The notes under the pieces: generated by a model | Told to the model about the DNA's origin: nothing | The model's database searches: none | Seen by the model: only the letters and a program-made list of their open reading frames with translations | Assembly: GCF_963877135.1 (NCBI RefSeq) | Contig: NZ_CAWNSW010000007.1 | Span: 1-64,000 of the forward strand | Length of the DNA stretch: 64,000 nt | Origin: Stenomitos frigidus_A | GTDB lineage: Bacteria; Cyanobacteriota; Cyanobacteriia; Leptolyngbyales; Leptolyngbyaceae | Reading direction: 5' to 3' | Program-made: the position numbers and the translations under genes | In this document: piece by piece, positions 41,112 to 48,101 of the stretch | Numbering within the stretch: position 1 is the stretch's first letter | Layout of the letters: every line of letters starts with the position of its first letter

Positions 41112-41453
41112 TTAAACGGCTAGAGGCTGCGGCTCTAGATACTCAGCAAAGTTGCAGAGCACAATGAGATTGAACTCATGCCCCGCTCCGATCGCTTGCC
41201 GCAACTCAGCTAGAGCGTCGTCCCACTGGTCTACGACTGGGTTTGTAGCGGCGTAGTAGTCGTGAAACTCTTGCAGCAGCACTGCCCAGATTTCCACTAC
41301 CCCAGAACGCCGCGTGTAAGTCTCAAACCGAGGTGACTTAAAGCCCAACGCCTGCGATCGCTCCAAGAGTGACCAGGCTCGTTCCTCCAGTTCAGACAGG
41401 TTAAGCGCCACGCGAAATTCTCCAGGCTTGCCTTGTAACGGGTTAAAGTGCAT
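41112..41453 (-). CDS. Hypothetical prophage protein
   Basis: A 113-aa protein from ATG 41453 (MHFNPLQGKPGEFRVALNLS; ELEERAWSLLERSQALGFKS; LLQEFHDYYAATNPVVDQWD). The start lies five bases after the upstream stop; a longer in-frame start would overlap that gene. It has a strand followed by helices. A CCCCAGAAC copy is inside (41300). No family is recognised. Confidence 0.6.
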   Translation of the reverse strand: MHFNPLQGKPGEFRVALNLSELEERAWSLLERSQALGFKSPRFETYTRRSGVVEIWAVLLQEFHDYYAATNPVVDQWDDALAELRQAIGAGHEFNLIVLCNFAEYLEPQPLAV

Positions 41454-41457
41454 GGCT

Positions 41458-41787
41458 TTAAGCGGCCTCACGCGCCATTTGCCCACCATAGGTATGGCGG
41501 ATAGCTTCATCAGGTACATCCACTTCAAGCAGCCGCTCGATGAGCGCATTCCACTCAAAGCCTAAAACTGTCCCCGGCTCCAATTGCTCATGCAGCAACA
41601 GCAAATGCACCTCTACCCGATCGTGGTATTGAATCACGGTCAGTTCCGGCTGCAACCCCAAAGAGTGCCCAAACTCCCAGAGCTTGATTAAGTCTGGCAC
41701 CAGCGCCACATTTACCGAAAGGTAATGCTCGCCTGGTGATGGCCTCCAAGCAAGCTGCCGAACGTTAGTTCTGATTGTCGTATGCAC
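41458..41787 (-). CDS. Hypothetical prophage protein
   Basis: A 109-aa protein (MHTTIRTNVRQLAWRPSPGE; YLSVNVALVPDLIKLWEFGH; YHDRVEVHLLLLHEQLEPGT; LIERLLEVDVPDEAIRHTYG). Beta-alpha alternation suggests a compact fold. It overlaps the end of the upstream lipoprotein gene by 23 bases. No family is recognised. Confidence 0.6.
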   Translation of the reverse strand: MHTTIRTNVRQLAWRPSPGEHYLSVNVALVPDLIKLWEFGHSLGLQPELTVIQYHDRVEVHLLLLHEQLEPGTVLGFEWNALIERLLEVDVPDEAIRHTYGGQMAREAA

Positions 41788-42196
41788 CAGGCACCTCCCT
41801 TTTCTCGGTTCTAAATTTGCAAATCCACTTCACATTGCCCGACTGATTCGGGGTACGCGTCCGTTGCTCCACTGCTACCACTTGCGATAACGGATCACCA
41901 CCCAACAATTGCTGGCACCGCCTTAACGCTTCTGCCTGCATCACAGCGCTGTCTCGGTTGAAGGGCACCGCTACCTCATCACTCCAGTCCTCAAGGCTCT
42001 CTGCGTCTTGCAGCATCTTACTGGCACCCGTAGCAGGCACATGCGGCGCTGGTGCGCGTGCTGGGGCAGCACCCCGACCAAACAACGGCGCAAGGTCAGA
42101 AGGCAACGGACCAAACTCACCCTCACGGATGCAAGCAGTTAGGCTCAAGAGTAGCGCGATCGCGCTCAAAGTCCGCACAGTGCTAGTCATCCGCAC
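41765..42196 (-). CDS. Putative lipoprotein with GPLPSD motif (paralogue of the one at 20296)
   Basis: A 143-aa protein with signal peptide and lipobox (TLSAIALLLSLTAC), then GEFGPLPSDLAPLFGRG as in the plus-strand lipoprotein at 20296-20700. An Ala/Pro linker and a small domain with two Cys (RRCQQLLGG and VKWICKF) follow. Likely anchored in a membrane of the lysogen. It overlaps the BRO gene upstream by 14 bases, so it is expressed with the antirepressor, hinting at a role during the lysogeny decision or immunity. Confidence 0.68.
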   Translation of the reverse strand: MRMTSTVRTLSAIALLLSLTACIREGEFGPLPSDLAPLFGRGAAPARAPAPHVPATGASKMLQDAESLEDWSDEVAVPFNRDSAVMQAEALRRCQQLLGGDPLSQVVAVEQRTRTPNQSGNVKWICKFRTEKREVPGAYDNQN

Positions 42197-42896
42197 CCCC
42201 CTCCAAAACGTGCAGCGATGCTCTAGGCAACAGTCGTTCCTCAGTCACCCAGCCCCAACGCCGCAACTGCCCAATACACCTTGCTACCGCTGCCACTTCC
42301 ATGTGCAGCCCTGGGTTGTCCATCTCCGGCTCCGGTTCCGCCAGGTAAGCCACGATCGCCGCCGCATCAAACGGCTCCTCACAGCCCTCCCTTTTCCGGT
42401 GCAGGATGGCAGCCCAAACGCTAATGTGTTCACCACCAAACGGTTCCCCCAGCTTCAGCGTCAGCCGCTCATACAGCTCCGCCAATGCCGCCTCATAGTC
42501 CGCTTGCTCCTCCGGCGACAGCCGCTCACCATTCGCCCACGGTGGATAACAGCCGTACTTGCGGATGGAGGGCAGCACTTCATGGAACACCCAACGCTGA
42601 AACGTTTTTGCCTCAGCTTTACGCGATTTGAAGATGAGACGGTAAAGACCTGCTTCGTTGACGATGATCGTCTTCCGACTTCTGCCGATGGTATCAGGAA
42701 TCCTGATGTTATCTTTTTCGTCGTCATCTAACCCTAAGTCACCAGTTATGGGGTTGCCGTTAACCGCCATCGAAACATTGGTTAACCCTAAGGCGCTACA
42801 AACATCCGCCGCAACCCACCAGGGGTTATCGATATCACCATTCCAGCGAACGTTGTATCGCTCAAACGCTCCAAATAAGGCGATCGCGCTCGTCAT
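42183..42896 (-). CDS. BRO-family antirepressor
   Basis: A 237-aa protein. Residues 1-120 are a Bro-N domain: IALFGAFERYNVRWNGDIDN, PWWVAADVCSALGLTNVSMA, KTIIVNEAGLYRLIFKSRKA, AKTFQRWVFHEVLPSIRKYG. Bro-N proteins bind DNA and act as phage antirepressors. The C-terminal half is helical, Glu-rich, and of unknown role. It is encoded directly after the XRE repressor with a four-base ATGA overlap, a repressor-antirepressor operon. Confidence 0.87.
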   Translation of the reverse strand: MTSAIALFGAFERYNVRWNGDIDNPWWVAADVCSALGLTNVSMAVNGNPITGDLGLDDDEKDNIRIPDTIGRSRKTIIVNEAGLYRLIFKSRKAEAKTFQRWVFHEVLPSIRKYGCYPPWANGERLSPEEQADYEAALAELYERLTLKLGEPFGGEHISVWAAILHRKREGCEEPFDAAAIVAYLAEPEPEMDNPGLHMEVAAVARCIGQLRRWGWVTEERLLPRASLHVLEGGADD

Positions 42897-43144
42897 GGCT
42901 CAACCTCCCGCAGGACAAACAAGTCTCCAACTTCGCACTCGAAGTAGTTGCATAGCCGCTCGATCGTGTTCACATCAACGCGAGTGAAATCGTTGTTGTA
43001 CAGGCGATTTAGCGTCGTCGTAGCAACGTCAATATCTTCCGCAAGCTTGCGCTGAGTCAGGCGCTTATCAGGCTTTCCTGCCTCAGACAGCTTAAGGTTT
43101 CGCTCGTCGATTAACGATGGGAGTCTGCATATCATTTTCCGCAT
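42893..43144 (-). CDS. XRE-family repressor
   Basis: An 83-aa Cro/C1-type protein: LTQRKLAEDIDVATTTLNRL and VDVNTIERLCNYFECEVGDL form the five-helix HTH domain; no C-terminal oligomerisation or protease domain is present. A start at 43135 (MICRLPSL) is also possible. The upstream region has five GATAGCGGAAG-type sites (43153-43282), the first only about 10 bases before the start, so it surely regulates itself and the divergent gene at 43370. Confidence 0.88.
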   Translation of the reverse strand: MRKMICRLPSLIDERNLKLSEAGKPDKRLTQRKLAEDIDVATTTLNRLYNNDFTRVDVNTIERLCNYFECEVGDLFVLREVEP

Positions 43145-43152
43145 CTCCTAAT

Positions 43153-43282
43153 AGTACTTCCGCTATCATCCTTACACAATCTCAAGCGGAAGTAAATATT
43201 TAATTCCTATAAGCGAGGCTTTACATAGCGGAAACACTAACAAATGATAGCGGAAGTGTTGACGATTGATAGCGGAAGCGCT
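43153..43282. promoter_or_regulatory. Operator array of five GATAGCGGAAG sites
   Basis: Sites: 43153-43167 (inverted, AGTACTTCCGCTATC), 43183-43196 (CAAGCGGAAGTAAA), 43224-43238 (CATAGCGGAAACACT), 43246-43260 (GATAGCGGAAGTGTT), 43268-43282 (GATAGCGGAAGCGCT). The last three are exactly 22 bases apart. The array fills the gap between the divergent XRE repressor and the gene at 43370, like a phage operator region. Confidence 0.85.
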
Positions 43283-43369
43283 AATATAGAGATATGGAAA
43301 GAGAGCGGTTCACGACTCCAATCAAGCCCCGCTCCCTCTCCAAGCAACCCTCATTACAAGGATTTCATC

Positions 43370-43621
43370 ATGTTAGCAACCCAAATCAACTTCGCTCAAA
43401 CCGCTCCCGACCATCGCGGCACCGGGCGCTGCAACATCCTCCACGCCTCCGCCGATCCCGCCCTCAACCTGGCCACCCTCCGCGCCCAGGCCATGACCGA
43501 CGACCAACGCTATCAAGCCGGCTTCGATCACGCCTTCAACAACCAGGGCGCACGCGGTAGCCTCAGCGGTTACGAAGCCTACTGGTTCGGTCGCGCCGCT
43601 GGTCGCGCCGCCCGGTTCTAG
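43370..43621 (+). CDS. Small Ala/Gly-rich protein, first gene opposite the repressor
   Basis: An 83-aa protein from ATG 43370 (MLATQINFAQTAPDHRGTGR; QRYQAGFDHAFNNQGARGSL; YEAYWFGRAAGRAARF), with AAGGA upstream. In the place where cro or early genes lie in other phages, but with no HTH. Its promoter lies in the GATAGCGGAAG array, so it should be repressed in lysogens. Function unknown. Confidence 0.6.
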   Translation: MLATQINFAQTAPDHRGTGRCNILHASADPALNLATLRAQAMTDDQRYQAGFDHAFNNQGARGSLSGYEAYWFGRAAGRAARF

Positions 43622-43631
43622 GGCACACAAA

Positions 43632-43656
43632 GCTAGGGAGTTGCCCCCTCCCTAGC
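43632..43656. terminator. Perfect hairpin between convergent genes
   Basis: GCTAGGGAG (43632-43640) pairs perfectly with CTCCCTAGC (43648-43656), loop TTGCCCC. It lies between the stops at 43621 (plus) and 43652 (minus) and can act on both strands. There is no T-run. Confidence 0.65.
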
Positions 43657-44038
43657 GCCGACAGACTCGCTCAATCATCGTCCCTTGAATCGTGCCTGGA
43701 ATCGCCGTAAACGCAGCTTTCGTCTTCAGTGCTCCATCACTCATTACCTGGCCAGAATCGTTGTAATTAACCTCTCTGGATACTCGCCAAGTTCTAGTGG
43801 TGCAATCAGCCGTATTGAGAGACTTGTAGCTTCTCACGCCATCCGGTTGAGCAACATTAAACACCACCTGATCCCAGTACCGCACAGTCTTTCCACGCTT
43901 TTGAACGGAGTGGATATCAAGATAAATCCGCGAAACTCGTCCGATCGCCACTTCTTCCCACTGCACCGCCCTCGCCACCCCTGGCAACAGCACCCCCAAC
44001 CCGATCGCCACCGTCACCAACAGCCCCTTAAACTTCAT
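43652..44038 (-). CDS. Exported surface-adhesin E-like protein
   Basis: A 128-aa protein with a signal peptide (MKFKGLLVTVAIGLGVLLPG, cut near ARA). The mature part fits the surface-adhesin E-like domain: VSRIYLDIHSVQKRGKTVRY, VRSYKSLNTADCTTRTWRVS, PGTIQGTMIERVCRR, with two Cys able to form a disulphide. These domains are periplasmic in bacteria; here it is prophage cargo. CACCGTGTAACA (44080-44091) lies upstream of the start. The function in lysogens is unknown. Confidence 0.72.
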   Translation of the reverse strand: MKFKGLLVTVAIGLGVLLPGVARAVQWEEVAIGRVSRIYLDIHSVQKRGKTVRYWDQVVFNVAQPDGVRSYKSLNTADCTTRTWRVSREVNYNDSGQVMSDGALKTKAAFTAIPGTIQGTMIERVCRR

Positions 44039-44230
44039 CCCGCACTACCGCTAACAACCCCCCTAGTCTTCCCCTTCCCCACCGTGTAACAACGCCATCA
44101 GCACACGCCAACCCAAACGAAAACCGCGCCACCCAACCAAGAATGAACGCGGTTTCACTGCCCCAACACATTTGAAGAACCGGGGCATTAACCCCATACT
44201 ACACGCCACTTTCACCCCAGGAACACCCAC

Positions 44231-44668
44231 ATGACCGCCACTATCACCACTAATTGGGCCAAGCTCGACTACGACCCCAAAGAAGCACCCAGCACCGTCA
44301 ACGGCGTCGAATATACCACGCAGGTTGATGTCAGCGGCGATAAACACCGTCTCTACTACAAGATCGGCGGACTCTGCGATTACCTCAAGCGCGGCGATAC
44401 CGTCATGGTGGAGCTGATCAAAGGCAAGTGGAAGCTAGGGAAAACCCAAACCCCCGAACTGCTCGCCATCTTGCAGCAACGCAAAGCCACCAGCACCCCG
44501 ACAGCTCCCACCGACGCACTGACGACGCAGCAGCCAGCACGCAGCAACGATAACGACATCATCGAAATGGGCACGATCGCGCAGAAGTTAGCGGCAATCT
44601 TGCCCAACTGGACGGAGCAGGCGATCGCGTCGTTAGCCTGCTCTGTCTTTATCCAGCGCGGGAAGTAG
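44231..44668 (+). CDS. Hypothetical early prophage protein
   Basis: A 145-aa protein (MTATITTNWAKLDYDPKEAP; VEYTTQVDVSGDKHRLYYKI; LCDYLKRGDTVMVELIKGKW; IIEMGTIAQKLAAILPNWTE). The N-terminal half looks like a small beta domain suited to binding nucleic acid, and the C-terminus is a helix bundle. The leader upstream has ACCCAACCAAG (44131-44141) about 90 bases before the start. A hairpin follows at 44686. Function unknown. Confidence 0.6.
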   Translation: MTATITTNWAKLDYDPKEAPSTVNGVEYTTQVDVSGDKHRLYYKIGGLCDYLKRGDTVMVELIKGKWKLGKTQTPELLAILQQRKATSTPTAPTDALTTQQPARSNDNDIIEMGTIAQKLAAILPNWTEQAIASLACSVFIQRGK

Positions 44669-44685
44669 GCTTACAATGCGCTTAC

Positions 44686-44703
44686 GTGGGAGTTGCGCCC
44701 CAC
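44686..44703 (+). terminator. Hairpin after the early gene
   Basis: GTGGG (44686-44690) pairs with CCCAC (44699-44703) around AGTTGCGC; there is no T-run. The loop matches those at 37549 and 43640 while the stem bases differ. Confidence 0.4.
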
Positions 44704-44730
44704 CCCAGAACACCCAACCAAGGTTAAGCA

Positions 44731-45021
44731 ATGGCTGAATGGACACAGGCAATGCTCGACACGCTAGCAGGCGTAGTGAGCGTACAAGCAGGCGAAATTA
44801 CCACCCTCAAAGGCATCTCAGACAACAATACCGCGACCATTCTCATGCTCGTTGAAGAACAACGGCTTGATCGACATGAATTAAGGAATGCGATCGAAGA
44901 ACAGCGGCTCGATCGCCGTGAATTTATCGCTCGTATGGACGCAATGCAGTCTGAGATTAGAGGCTTACAGACCGAGAACCGCCGCATTCTGGAACGATTG
45001 GAAGGACTCAGCCAGCCCTAG
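44731..45021 (+). CDS. Small coiled-coil protein
   Basis: A 96-aa helical protein with a repeated unit (EEQRLDRHELRNAI then EEQRLDRREFIARM) and a Leu-rich end (QTENRRILERLEGLSQ). The leader has CACCCCAGAAC followed directly by ACCCAACCAAGG before the ATG, so both prophage motifs meet here. A third member of the coiled-coil set (with 17242 and 37599). A strong terminator follows. Confidence 0.65.
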   Translation: MAEWTQAMLDTLAGVVSVQAGEITTLKGISDNNTATILMLVEEQRLDRHELRNAIEEQRLDRREFIARMDAMQSEIRGLQTENRRILERLEGLSQP

Positions 45022-45051
45022 ACTGACCACCGCGCACCCACGTTGTCGCAG

Positions 45052-45080
45052 CACCCCGCCGCCTGGTAGGGGTGTTTTTT
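45052..45080 (+). terminator. Intrinsic terminator
   Basis: CACCCC (45052-45057) pairs with GGGGTG (45069-45074), then six T. It lies 30 bases past the stop at 45021. The 150 bases after it, up to 45228, show no convincing gene. Confidence 0.8.
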
Positions 45081-45227
45081 GTGTGCCGATCCGGGAAAGC
45101 GATCGTCAACCCCGCAGACGCGAACGACGAAACGCGGCGCATTGTTTTCGCGGCGATTTACGGTGGCGTGGGGGGCGATCCGCTCGTTTAATGGCTTACT
45201 AATGCCCAGAGTTGCCTCTAAAAAAAC

Positions 45228-45584
45228 TTAGTGGTCAGGGTCAATCCACGTAGCAATCGCGCGTGTTAGACGGGCAATTTCCCGCCGCGCCATACCCTTC
45301 ACACGTTGCTCTAACGGCGATTCCGTCAGCACACGCCCATAGAGATACGCTACAAACTCTTCCGGTAGTTCGCCTCTAATCTCTGCCAGCTTTTCTAAAT
45401 TCTCCAGATTGGGAATGTTCTTGCCGTTTTCCCAAGCCTGTACGGTCGATTGCGAAACACCAACCACCTTCGCAAAGACGCGCTGTGAGCGACCACCACG
45501 CGCGGCATAAACAGCCGTAGCAAGACGCTGCAAAACTCCCTCATCCAAAGCAAACCCATCCAAGCTGACCGACTGATCAATCAA
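45228..45584 (-). CDS. XRE-family transcriptional repressor (second switch)
   Basis: A 118-aa protein with a central Cro/C1 HTH: RSQRVFAKVVGVSQSTVQAW, ENGKNIPNLENLEKLAEI. The C-terminal helices may dimerise. The only usable start is TTG 45584, which lies inside an operator-like repeat, a sign of tight autoregulation. It faces the divergent Arc-like gene at 45691 across three TGATTGATTAA-type repeats. No protease domain is present, so induction would rely on an antirepressor. Confidence 0.85.
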   Translation of the reverse strand: MIDQSVSLDGFALDEGVLQRLATAVYAARGGRSQRVFAKVVGVSQSTVQAWENGKNIPNLENLEKLAEIRGELPEEFVAYLYGRVLTESPLEQRVKGMARREIARLTRAIATWIDPDH

Positions 45585-45682
45585 TTAACGCAGCTTATGG
45601 CGATGGTTTCAAAGATTCACACAAAAATTTGATTGTTTAATCGATTGATTAAGTGTAATGTAGTGATCAATCAATCAATCAC
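45574..45682. promoter_or_regulatory. Operator repeats of the second switch
   Basis: GATCAATCAATTAA (45574-45587), TGATTGTTTAATCGATTGAT (45630-45649, continuing TAAG) and GTGATCAATCAATCAATCAC (45663-45682) are related AT-rich palindromic repeats. They fill the gap between the XRE gene (start 45584) and the gene at 45691 and differ from the operators at 43.2 kb. Confidence 0.78.
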
Positions 45683-45690
45683 GGAGAACG

Positions 45691-45849
45691 ATGGATAAAT
45701 CAGAGCGCGAAAACTTAACGACGCGCATTCATCCAGAGCTGAAGGAAAAAGCGCAAATTCAGGCAATTCGAGAACGTCGCGTGATGGCTGACCTCATTGA
45801 AGATGCCCTGGTTGCCTATCTCGCTAACGTCAAAACCAAAGTTTCTTAG
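45691..45849 (+). CDS. Arc-like RHH protein (52 aa)
   Basis: A short gene with GGAGA six bases before ATG 45691. It encodes RENLTTRIHPELKEKAQIQA and IRERRVMADLIEDALVAYLA, the strand-helix-helix of Arc/MetJ-type repressors. It sits where cro lies in lambdoid switches, opposite the XRE repressor, and likely uses the same operators or blocks them. A natural candidate for the lytic-side regulator. Confidence 0.75.
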   Translation: MDKSERENLTTRIHPELKEKAQIQAIRERRVMADLIEDALVAYLANVKTKVS

Positions 45850-45922
45850 ACCCTGCCATACAAAAGCCCCTCCAAGGTCAGCAAACCGAAGAGGGGCGCT
45901 AGTCAGAATATCTATCTGCATC

Positions 45923-46126
45923 ATGACGAATACATCATGTGATCCGCTGTCTCCGGGCGAACAAGCACCGCTTGGCTCAACTCAAGCCGGTCATACCAAT
46001 ACAGGCTATGAGCTGACGTGGGAGCAAGCCCTTCAAGACTATAAAGACGGATTGATCACCCGTCGCGGTCTACGTCACTACCAGGCGCTGTTACAACCAC
46101 CCACGTCAGGCGAGGTGGCGGAATGA
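45923..46126 (+). CDS. Small hypothetical protein before the replication gene
   Basis: A 67-aa protein (MTNTSCDPLSPGEQAPLGST; YELTWEQALQDYKDGLITRR; LRHYQALLQPPTSGEVAE). The helical C-terminus resembles short linker-helix proteins found before phage replication genes. It overlaps the next gene by four bases (ATGA). No family is recognised. Confidence 0.62.
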   Translation: MTNTSCDPLSPGEQAPLGSTQAGHTNTGYELTWEQALQDYKDGLITRRGLRHYQALLQPPTSGEVAE

Positions 46127-47118
46127 CACGTCACTACCGCCTCACCGCTGAAGAGTGGATCACCAACAATGACCGTTTCAGACCCGCAGAAATCAAAGTG
46201 CTCTACTACCTCCGAACACTCGATCCCTTTGGAAACGGGTGGCTTGACGTTGTTGTAACCGATATTGGCAAAGCCTTGAAGCTTGACAAAGGCACTGTCT
46301 CACGGGCATTAAGACGGCTTGCAGAAACAAAAGAAATTGACCTTGAAATTAAAACGGCGCGGGTAAGATTGATTTCTCTCTCACAAGAGTTGTCTGTAGA
46401 CAACGTGTTGTCTACAGACAACGTGGATGATCGTGAGACAACTTCGATGATCGTGAGACAACCAAATGGATCTGTAGACAACACATCATTTTCAGAACCC
46501 GCTCCAGAAGCCAGTTTCAAAGACCCCGAATGTACCAATAGATCTAATAAAGAATTTAAAAGAACAATTGGTACAAGTACGGTTGCTCCTTCGTCGCTTA
46601 ACAGTGATGGGCTTGGTACAAAATTAGACCTCTCAAACCCTTATGAGACAGAGGTTAAAGCGCTTTTAATGCTTGCTACGCAAGCAGGCATCAAAACAAA
46701 CGGCACTCACTCCAGAACAATTGCAGCGCTGCGGTTACAGCGATCTGCCGCCGAAACGCGGCTGGCTGTGGAAAAGTCTGTAAGCGCCGTCGCAGAGCAG
46801 ATTAAGCGGGGTAAATGCAACAATCCCAGCGCCATGTTCAACGCCAGCCTGCAACGAGAATTAAACGGGCAAGGCTTCACCGCAAACGAGGCGAAGCGAA
46901 ACACAAAGGGACGGACAGAAGAACCCAGCCTTAACAAAACGGCTCTAAGCATCAGCAAAGCCCTGGAACGGCATGATCGCGCCTGGGCACTGGGGCGGTT
47001 ACAGCAACTCTGGGATGACGGCTATCAAGACCTGATCGAAGAAATGTTGCACCTGTTCAAGCGTGAATGGGGCTTCAGCCTCACCAATGAGGGAATCTGT
47101 GATGCCTATGAAACGTGA
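46123..47118 (+). CDS. Replication initiator-like winged-helix protein (lambda O-like)
   Basis: A 331-aa protein. Residues 15-75 form a winged helix: PAEIKVLYYLRTLDPFGNGW, VTDIGKALKLDKGTVSRALR, RLAETKEIDLE. Residues 90-130 are disordered (ELSVDNVLSTDNVDDRETTS) and encoded by five iteron-like DNA repeats. A helical C-terminal domain follows (TIAALRLQRSAAETRLAVEK; FKREWGFSLTNEGI). A DNA-binding N-terminus, origin repeats inside the gene and an adjacent AT-rich tract are the design of lambda O. It probably opens the origin and recruits host replication proteins; no helicase loader is recognised nearby. Confidence 0.75.
   Translation: MTRHYRLTAEEWITNNDRFRPAEIKVLYYLRTLDPFGNGWLDVVVTDIGKALKLDKGTVSRALRRLAETKEIDLEIKTARVRLISLSQELSVDNVLSTDNVDDRETTSMIVRQPNGSVDNTSFSEPAPEASFKDPECTNRSNKEFKRTIGTSTVAPSSLNSDGLGTKLDLSNPYETEVKALLMLATQAGIKTNGTHSRTIAALRLQRSAAETRLAVEKSVSAVAEQIKRGKCNNPSAMFNASLQRELNGQGFTANEAKRNTKGRTEEPSLNKTALSISKALERHDRAWALGRLQQLWDDGYQDLIEEMLHLFKREWGFSLTNEGICDAYET
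46389..46620. other. Candidate phage replication origin inside the replication gene
   Basis: Five repeats end in GACAAC at 46404, 46422, 46442, 46462 and 46482, spaced 18, 20, 20 and 20. The first two (GTTGTCTGTAGACAAC, GTTGTCTACAGACAAC) are reverse complements of each other. Just after is an AT-rich stretch (46540-46566) framed by the inverted pair TGTACCAAT (46531-46539) and ATTGGTACA (46567-46575), with TTGGTACA again at 46613-46620. Confidence 0.7.
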
Positions 47119-47467
47119 GCGCTACCCCGCCAACTGGGAAGCCATTGCCTTCAACATCAAAGACCGCGCCGCATGGATCTGCGAAGCCTGCTCGCGTATC
47201 TGCCTCAAACCAGGCGAGGACTGGCTAACGTTCATCCTCCGTAACGGCTGGACAGTAGGCGAAGCCATCGCAGCCGCCGAACACCCCCGGCGCTATATCC
47301 TCACAGCGGCTCATCCTCGCCACGACCCCGAAAACCCCGCCGCAGAGCTAAAAGCCTGGTGTATCAGTTGCCATGCTCGAAACGATATCAGCATCACTGC
47401 CCAACGACGCAAACAGCACATCGAGCGCGAACGGCACGGGCAACAGCAGATCGAGGGGTTGCCATGA
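47102..47467 (+). CDS. HNH endonuclease-like protein
   Basis: A 121-aa protein from ATG 47102, overlapping the end of the replication gene by 17 bases. Zinc and HNH-type features: WICEACSRICLKPGE, then LTAAHPRHDPENPAAELKAW and CISCHARND. The C-x2-C pair, the His-rich central turn, and C-x2-C-H fit a beta-beta-metal HNH fold. It could nick DNA in recombination or replication. It is coupled to the next gene by an ATGA overlap. Confidence 0.72.
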   Translation: MPMKRERYPANWEAIAFNIKDRAAWICEACSRICLKPGEDWLTFILRNGWTVGEAIAAAEHPRRYILTAAHPRHDPENPAAELKAWCISCHARNDISITAQRRKQHIERERHGQQQIEGLP

Positions 47468-47886
47468 ACTCAATCAGCACAGTCCTTGCAGGTTGGCAGC
47501 AGTCATTTGTCCCAGCAGTCGAAGCCTATTGGATCGAAAACCCTGTACCCCTGAATCAAATCGCCCGTATAGCACCGTCAGGATGGATAACAACGACAGA
47601 CGGACAGCACCTTAACCCGCTCCACTACACTCCAGAACAACCACCACCTAAGCGCCGTTACTCCAAGAAGGGCGAAGCCAGCGGTTCCATCAAAGAACGG
47701 ATCGGCAACAAAAAGCGCAAACGTCCCAGTACTAGCTATTTCTACGAATGGTATGACGACGGACGCAAGCAGCAGCGGTATGTCCAAACCGCACTCATGA
47801 GCGAGGTTAGCCAGATGATTGACCAGCGCCGCCCCAGTGCGGAAATTATTCAGTTTTTGAACCAGCGATCCAAACGAAAACCATGA
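47464..47886 (+). CDS. Hypothetical prophage protein
   Basis: A 140-aa protein from ATG 47464 (MNSISTVLAGWQQSFVPAVE). The basic, aromatic C-terminal part (KRRYSKKGEASGSIKERIGN; PSTSYFYEWYDDGRKQQRYV) looks like the small SH3-like or beta DNA-binding domain found in cyanobacterial phage-related proteins. It overlaps both neighbours by four bases. The function is unknown. Confidence 0.62.
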   Translation: MNSISTVLAGWQQSFVPAVEAYWIENPVPLNQIARIAPSGWITTTDGQHLNPLHYTPEQPPPKRRYSKKGEASGSIKERIGNKKRKRPSTSYFYEWYDDGRKQQRYVQTALMSEVSQMIDQRRPSAEIIQFLNQRSKRKP

Positions 47887-48101
47887 AAACCAGCCCCCAA
47901 CTTGTCACCATCAGCGAAGCATCACGGCTCTTAGGCAGCGGTTACAGCCGTCGCAGCATCCTACGACGCGTCGATAGCGGCGAATGGCGCGAGGGTTTTG
48001 AATGGATTGACGATCGCCGCGCTGGAGCTGCCAACCGACAGATTAAAATCAACCTCACCGCCGTCAACGAGTGGCGCGTGAAACCAGCGGCTAAGAGGTA
48101 G
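47883..48101 (+). CDS. Excisionase-like HTH protein
   Basis: A 72-aa protein with a winged-helix of the Xis/MerR kind: PQLVTISEASRLLGSGYSRR, SILRRVDSGEWREGFEWIDD, RAGAANRQIKINLTAVNEWR. It ends convergently on the integrase gene (11-base overlap). Position and size fit a recombination directionality factor that turns integration into excision. Confirmation would need a functional test. Confidence 0.75.
   Translation: MKTSPQLVTISEASRLLGSGYSRRSILRRVDSGEWREGFEWIDDRRAGAANRQIKINLTAVNEWRVKPAAKR

Noticed and set aside
45079..45192. 36-codon frame from GTG after the terminator
   Set aside because: No ribosome site, starts directly in the terminator tail; not supportable.
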